The notes beneath the pieces are model-generated. The model was not told the DNA's origin. It did no database searches and saw only the letters and a list, made by a program, of their open reading frames with translations. 64,000 bases of DNA from Whitmania pigra (Eukaryota > Annelida > Clitellata > Hirudinida > Haemopidae), in assembly GCA_021613335.1 (NCBI GenBank), contig JAJTWR010000182.1, positions 1,813,501 through 1,877,500 on the forward strand, given 5' to 3'. The position numbers and the translations under genes were made by a program. Below are positions 57,748 through 64,000 of the stretch, piece by piece (the first letter of the stretch is position 1; the number at the start of each line of letters is the position of its first letter).

Positions 57748-59939
57748 CTGAGTAAAAACATAAATTTATCAACAATTTGTTTGTGAGGACCCAAGAAATT
57801 CATTTTTGGACAGACAAACCCGAAGTTCGTCTTCAACAGTTCTGACAGCAGTTCTCGCTTCTTGCTTGATTGTTGTCATAGCCTAAAATTCGAGTTAATT
57901 CAATGCATCATGTATTGCATTACAACAGACCTGCCATCTTAAACGCATCCTGATATTTTGACTATTGTGATAATTACCAACACCTCGAACATGTTTTATT
58001 TTCACGGAAACACGGATGCTAGAAATAATATTAAACTTCTGCTCTAATGGTGTCATTTCGGCAAATTAATCAATTTTGCTGGCGCACTTTAATTAAATCA
58101 ATACAATGTTTTGAGGCGCATCAATATTCAATTTGTCAAAAATTTATCTTTAAAAATGTCTTCTGATAACCCCGTAGTTGTGTTTTGAAATTAAATTGAA
58201 ATGCAGGGCCATGATTTATGTTATGCTCTGGCGATTAATTTAAAATTAATTGAATGTTGAACGAATAAATTCCATTAAAAAAACTAAATCTAAAGAGTTA
58301 AGAATTTAACATCACATTTTCTGCAGTCTTCTAATGTTGTAATAAGTTGTAGGGGTCTGGGACAAAATGGTAAATTTAGAGTCTTTTTCGAAGCTTTAAT
58401 TAAAGTAATTAAAGATAGTTTTTTAAATCCTGTTACCGTCATTTTGTTCCTCAACCAAAGTGTTGTTTTCAAGCAAATTTGTAATTTTGCGAATGAAATT
58501 GTGGGTATAGTAAAGGATCTCTCTTAGGTATTCCGTCTTGGCCCACCTTCCCCTAAGCTCGTGTTTGTTCCCAGATATCCTTTTTATTGTGAAACACATT
58601 ATTTCTTTGCTTCTTAAATGCGTATATTTTAGAGTTTGCCTATTAAAACTACAAACAAACTGTTCAACATCATATCCCAGTATCCTACTACGGAGAAAGT
58701 CGAACCAAATTAAATAAAGTAATGAAATAATAACTTCTGTTCCATTTAACACGAATATGAGCTGGACATGTTAAACGATTTTAATGATTAATAATGATAA
58801 TGACTTTAGCATAATTTTAAAATGTTTATTATTTCTTTCATAAACTTAAAACGTTTTACCATTAGATGAAGAAATCTTCTCAAAACACTTTTTTCGATTT
58901 TTTAAAAATATTTTGTTAGAATTTTATAAATTAAGTAGATTATAATCTGATATTTAAGTTAAGGCATTTAATTATTAAAAGCATTTATTTTGTAATGCAC
59001 AAAACATTTATATTTGGTGTCGTGCGGACATTAGGTGCACCAAGTTTAAAGGCTCATAAGTTTATCTGCAGCCACTTTTCACTTTCAGCTGTTGAGTTCC
59101 ACTTGTTTCGCGAGAACCTTTGCTTCCAGTTTTCGACATTCAGAAAAAGGAGGAAAAGCTACATTGCTCTGAAATACAGCATAATATAACGTAATAATGA
59201 GAAAAACTTAAAAGTGTTGCTTAAAAATATTTTTGTATTTTATTAATTTCTGTGGAAGGATTTCAGATTTCGAGTTGTAGTGTTAGTTCTAACTTAAACG
59301 ATTAGAGTGAAGGTTTGTTTCATTTAAGTCTTGTTTGTTCATTTACTTGGAATAAATTTTTTATTTATTTTTAATCATTTATTTGATATTATTCAAATAT
59401 TTATTTTAAACGTCTGTCATTCAAGTTTACCTTGGTGGCATGATATGTTAATTTTCATATAAATAACTACTTAGTAATTATGTTGGAAAGTTACTGAACT
59501 TAAATGTTATAAATATAAATAATAAAATAGGTTAAATTGATCAGAGTGTATATATAATTTTGTTACTTAAATATATAATTTATTCTATGTCATTATATTT
59601 GATAACGAGTCATATTTGTAAAAACATACTCTGAAAAACATGCATAAAGCTTTTTTATTAAATTAAAAAATACTGAGGTGCACTGACTTCAAATAAATTA
59701 TTTTAAATTTAGAATTCCTAAATTGCACCTCCACCTAATTGAATGTGGATGTATGAATTTCTTATGATCTCAACTTGCACTCAACTTATGTTTTGTAATC
59801 AGCTTGAGAATCGTCTGCTTTTTTATGATGTTTTACCACGATGCTATTGCAAAGCTGTTGAGACTTATCAGCAATGGAATGAATAATGCGATGAATAATT
59901 ATTAAATTATGATTGAAATATATTAACTCATTTGTAACA

Positions 59940-60080
59940 TTTTATTATTATTTTTATTGTTATTATTATTTTTATTGTTATTATTATTTTTATTGTTATT
60001 ATTATTATTATTATTATTACATAATTATTATTATTACTATTATTATTGTTATTACTACTACTACATCAATATTATTATTA
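59940..60080. repeat. ATT microsatellite with TTTTTATTG higher-order unit
   Basis: TTATTATTATTTTTATTG is repeated about three times, then pure ATT and ACT triplets. Confidence 0.9.
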
Positions 60081-60867
60081 CTATTAATATATAAACAAAA
60101 AGTTACATAATAATATTATTATTGTATTTCCATTACAGTATTACTAACTGTTACTATAACATATATGATGTCAATATTCCATTACAATGTCATTGTAGAT
60201 GCATTCATAAATGTTTAACACCAGCAAGTAATGATAACAATCACCATGTAAATTATTACTAACAGATAAGATGGGTTGCATTGATAACATTATATAATAT
60301 TCATTGTAAAAGAATTTCAGAAATGTTTTATAACATTTGTTAGGACTGCCCTTTGTGAAACATTTGAATCGATTCAGCAGGACTTTGCAATGTCAACATT
60401 AATGACGTTCTACATTATAATCACAGGAATATTCATGATTAAAATTAAATTAACAACAATTAATAATAATTATAACAATCCAAATAGTAACAAATAATAA
60501 TAATAGCAACACAAATAATATCAAATATTAATACAGAAGATTGAAGAGTGAGTGTACAAGATATGGAATCTATATAGAATAATATTATTAGAAGTTAAAA
60601 TAACAACAATTCAAATAATAAAAATACAGCTATTGTTCAAACTTAATGCCCTCATGTTTTTAGTGACACCAAAGCATTCAAATTCTTTAATTTTTTTTAA
60701 TGTCTATATTTATGCACGTGCAGGTGATTGGATTAAAAGTATATTTGTTATGCAAATATGCAAATCATATGCTAATTTTAATTGATAATTTGGAGGAGTT
60801 ATTATGAGTGGCTCTTTACCTTAAGGAGCTGAGGATAAGTTTGGTCGTACATCTTCATCTTGCACTC

Positions 60868-60912
60868 TCGAACTCAAAGGTTCTGGGTTCGAATCTTAAC
60901 TTTGACACCCCA
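60868..60912 (+). mobile_element. Possible tRNA-derived SINE relic
   Basis: GGTTCTGGGTTCGAATCTTA contains a near-perfect RNA polymerase III B box (GGTTCGAATCT). A convincing A box was not found 40-60 bases upstream, so only the B-box half may survive. It could also be chance. Confidence 0.3.
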
Positions 60913-61879
60913 CTTGTACAATTGTTCAAGGATTAATGAAGGTTTTTTTGAACTGCCTAAGAAAATCTATAGCATGTTTGAAGAAGCGATTTAAAATAAG
61001 GACATTAATAAGGATGAAATGTAACTGTTAGTAATAATAATTATTGGTTGTAATATTACCTTAAAATAATTATTTAGGGGAGTCATATTGTAAATAAGAT
61101 CATGTTTATTAAATTTTTATGCGTTCATATTTGTTAGTTCTATTTTACGCCTGAGGCTTACGTAACCATTACCATGATCATCGTAACCGTCGTCACATTG
61201 CTGACATCATCATCATCATCATGATCGAGATCGTCATCATGATCATCGTCATCCAGATTTAATTGGACGACTTTGTTGCTAAGTGGACATCATGATGACC
61301 TTGATCTGATCTAGTTAATAGTTAATGTCTGACCTAGTTAATAATTAATGTCTGCTTATTTTCATATTCTGGTTTATGAAATCTTTCGTCTTTCATGCAA
61401 ATCAACCGTTAACCACATTGTTACTAATAATAATAATATTAATTAACACTAATGAATATTAACAAGGTAATTAATCATGTGACGTCAGATGTAAAGTTAT
61501 TACTGTAACATTAACTCTCTCTTATCAGGAAGACATGGATGAAATTTGTTTATGATTTGCGATAGGAAATTCGTCTGGAAAGGAATTCCATGATAATGTA
61601 TTCATGTATTCATTGCTATAGTATTACTCGCTAGTGCTCAGTAATAAATTAACATTTTTAATGTAACTACTCGATAAAAAACTATTATTAATTTTATTGA
61701 TGCTACATGTTAGTACTATGACTTTATTAACTGCGATAATAATAATAGTAATAATAATAATAATAATAAACTATCATTTATGATTTTGATCACAGGATTA
61801 AAATTTTGTTTCAATCATTTCAACCTCTTACATCCAAGACTTGTTACATGAGAAACTTTTTTAGTGGTCTGTTTTTAAG

Positions 61880-62275
61880 CCATTGATGATGATGATGATG
61901 ATGCTGATGATGCTGATGATGATGACGACGACGGCGACGATGATGATGTTGATGATGTTGATGATGCTAATGCTGATGACGCAAATGATGGTGAAAATAA
62001 TGATGAAATTATGAGATAAAGTTATCAGTTTCTGGTTTGCGCGATCAAATCTGCCCTGTTGCAATTTGGAGATTTCACATCAACGATGAATGATAATGGC
62101 GATGTTGATAATGTGTTTTGATGCTTCTGCCAATGATGATAGTGATGATGATGACGATGATGACTGTGCAACTGGTAATGGTAATGATGCAATTGGCAAT
62201 GATGAAGATGATGATGATGATGATGTCTGTGCAACAGGTAATCGTAATGATGACGTTGATGATGACGATGATCAA
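61880..62275. repeat. Two GAT-rich microsatellite blocks
   Basis: Blocks at 61880-61990 and 62085-62275 are built of GAT/GAC/GCT triplets. The 73-codon Asp-rich ORF at 62090-62311 is a translation of this repeat and is not considered a gene. Confidence 0.85.
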
Positions 62276-63167
62276 GAATTTTATGATTCTCCACCGGTGA
62301 GAAGTATTTGAGATCTCAATTTTCATCTTTTTTTTCGGAATTTTTGTGGAAACCATGGAAAATGAAGATGGAATTTTTCCGAAGTGAATCATATTTTTTT
62401 AAATAATTTTTTTTTTTAAATAACGAAAAATCTTTCCTAACTTCGTACCGAGGTCTTCGTCGAAGGATTTTCCCATTTGGATTGTGCTGCTCTGAGATCT
62501 TCCTAACCAGATGATTTCTCTTTGGTGATGTGTTTGTGATATTGTGGTGATGGTATCGGTGAAAATGTTTGAATGGTGAAGATGTTGTGGTTGCTTTGAC
62601 CGGGGAAGGTTTTAAAATATTAAATTATTATAATAATTACCGTTTTTGCTTTTCTATAATATTATAATATTGAAATATCATATAGGCCCGTGGCTTAGGA
62701 GTCGACACGGTGAGGATGATGATGATGATGATGATGATGGTCTGATAATAATGATAATGATGATAAGAATAACGACGACGATGATGATGCTGATGACTAC
62801 GACGACGATAATGATGGTGATGATGACGATAGGACGATGATAACCATAAAGCGATGATTATTCCTTTGATCCGCACGTGCTCCATAGAAGCAAGTTGTCG
62901 AGCACTTGTCAAACTCTTGAAACTCTTGAAAGGAGATTAAAAAACTTGTGCAAGGTTCAAAAATCAGAGTCATGTAAAATGCTTTGTAATCGAGCGACAT
63001 TTCTGCAAACAAGATCATTTGCTTTGTACGCCTTATGCTTTACGATGTCAATATCATGATGACATCAAAAATTAATAATTATGTAATTATGTAATATATT
63101 TATAAAGTAATGAGGTGCTAGGACAATTTGTCACAGGACAGCTACGGAAACAGTTCTCACGTGGGGG

Positions 63168-63213
63168 ATAATAATAATAATAATAAAATAATAATAATAA
63201 TAATAATAATAAC

Positions 63214-63300
<87 letters not shown>

Positions 63301-63335
63301 TAATAATAATAATAATAGTAATAATAATAATTAAA
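63168..63335. repeat. AAT microsatellite
   Basis: About 50 AAT triplets with a few AAC, ACT and AAA interruptions. Confidence 0.96.
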
Positions 63336-63705
63336 AAAAACATAAATTAATATTTATTACGAAGGAAAGTAAGAAAGCGATATTAACCTAATTTCACGAG
63401 CAGCACTCATCCTTGTACGCCAGATTTTTGATCCTTTAAAATTGACTGTTAAAAAACATTAATATTAACAATAGATCATTTACAACAATAATAACAATAT
63501 AATAACAAAAACAGCAATAATGAACATACTAACAAATATTAATTTAATTGTTATTGTTGTTAATGTTACAATGTCAAGTTATAATACTCGGTATTAACCA
63601 ATGTTTAAATGTTTGTTTGAGTTTGTCAAAGAATTTTTATCCTGCGGGATCTGCAGAATGTCATGTTGAAAATTCATGCCTGGTCATGTGACGGTTCTTC
63701 TGACG

Positions 63706-63935
63706 TCGTTGTCGTCGTCATCATCGTTGTCATCATCATTGTCATCATCATCATCATCATCATCATTCTACATGCAGTCATCATTTCTTAATAAACCTCG
63801 TAATTAATATTTTTCAGTGACCTCTCAGAAGACATCACAACGATGATGATGATGATGATGATGATGACAATGGCGATGATGACGGTGAAAGTTTAGAATT
63901 TGATGATGATGACGACGATGATGATGATCATTTGA
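63706..63935. repeat. Facing ATC and GAT microsatellite blocks
   Basis: An ATC/GTC block (63706-63770) is followed 70 bases later by a GAT block (63841-63930). The two are reverse complements and could fold back on each other. Confidence 0.8.
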
Positions 63936-64000
63936 CATTGCTTGCGTGGCCAATCTTTCTTCACGAACAGTTAAAGACTCATGACATCACCTAACCATCT

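Larger units (their letters stand above)
57748..64000. other. Low-complexity, gene-poor end of window
   Basis: Mostly AT-rich DNA and trinucleotide repeats. A 109-codon minus-strand ORF (58423-58752) has a hydrophobic start but no recognised family. Short exon-like minus-strand pieces near 62450-62515 and 63390-63430 (ending AYKDECCS-stop) have plausible borders but cannot be linked into a gene. Confidence 0.4.

Noticed and set aside
62090..62311. Asp-rich 73-codon ORF ending QEFYDSPPVRSI
   Set aside because: Almost entirely GAT/GAC microsatellite; the short non-repetitive end is not enough to call an exon.

Overview
The window is nuclear DNA from an animal: AT-rich, full of spliced genes with GT-AG introns, and studded with ATC/GAT and ATT/AAT microsatellites. 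Gene content (AMPK alpha, MBOAT7, gankyrin, a Zasp/Enigma PDZ-LIM protein, RASGEF1) is bilaterian. Density, short introns and the trinucleotide repeats suggest a lophotrochozoan, possibly a leech or other annelid. That placement is inference only. Exon models were built by hand from splice sites and reading phase. Every internal exon of the five main genes keeps phase.

Layout. 1-1.5 kb: last four coding exons of an AMPK catalytic alpha subunit (+). 2.5-6.4 kb: complete MBOAT7/LPIAT1 (-, 8 exons). 7.0-9.4 kb: complete PSMD10/gankyrin (-, 6 exons) with a tRNA-derived SINE in an intron. 9.4-26 kb is a repeat island: a 0.5 kb ATC satellite, a broken LINE ORF1, an apparently intact two-ORF LINE (-), an intact 4.6 kb DNA transposon sitting directly against the LINE 5' end, a field of degenerate ~0.5-1.2 kb repeat units, and a LINE reverse-transcriptase relic. 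26.4-27.6 kb: a compact four-exon gene predicted to join a BED zinc finger to a SAM domain. 28.6-29.3 kb: a possible tiny spliced gene. 30.7-42.1 kb: complete Zasp/LDB3-type PDZ-ZM-LIM gene (-) with two interchangeable 121-bp LIM exons and a 202-bp MITE. 42.1-44.6 kb: divergent intergenic region. 44.6-56.0 kb: complete RASGEF1 (+, 18 exons). 56-64 kb: mostly low-complexity DNA plus one isolated Ig-like exon (-).

The host genes are unrelated housekeeping or signalling genes and do not form one pathway; PSMD10 and MBOAT7 are co-directional and 0.6 kb apart. The most notable points are the MULE-like transposon encoding a DDE-Ulp1-PHD protein of 876 residues, the mutually exclusive LIM exon pair, the BED-SAM gene, and tandem repeats that appear to copy splice sites.
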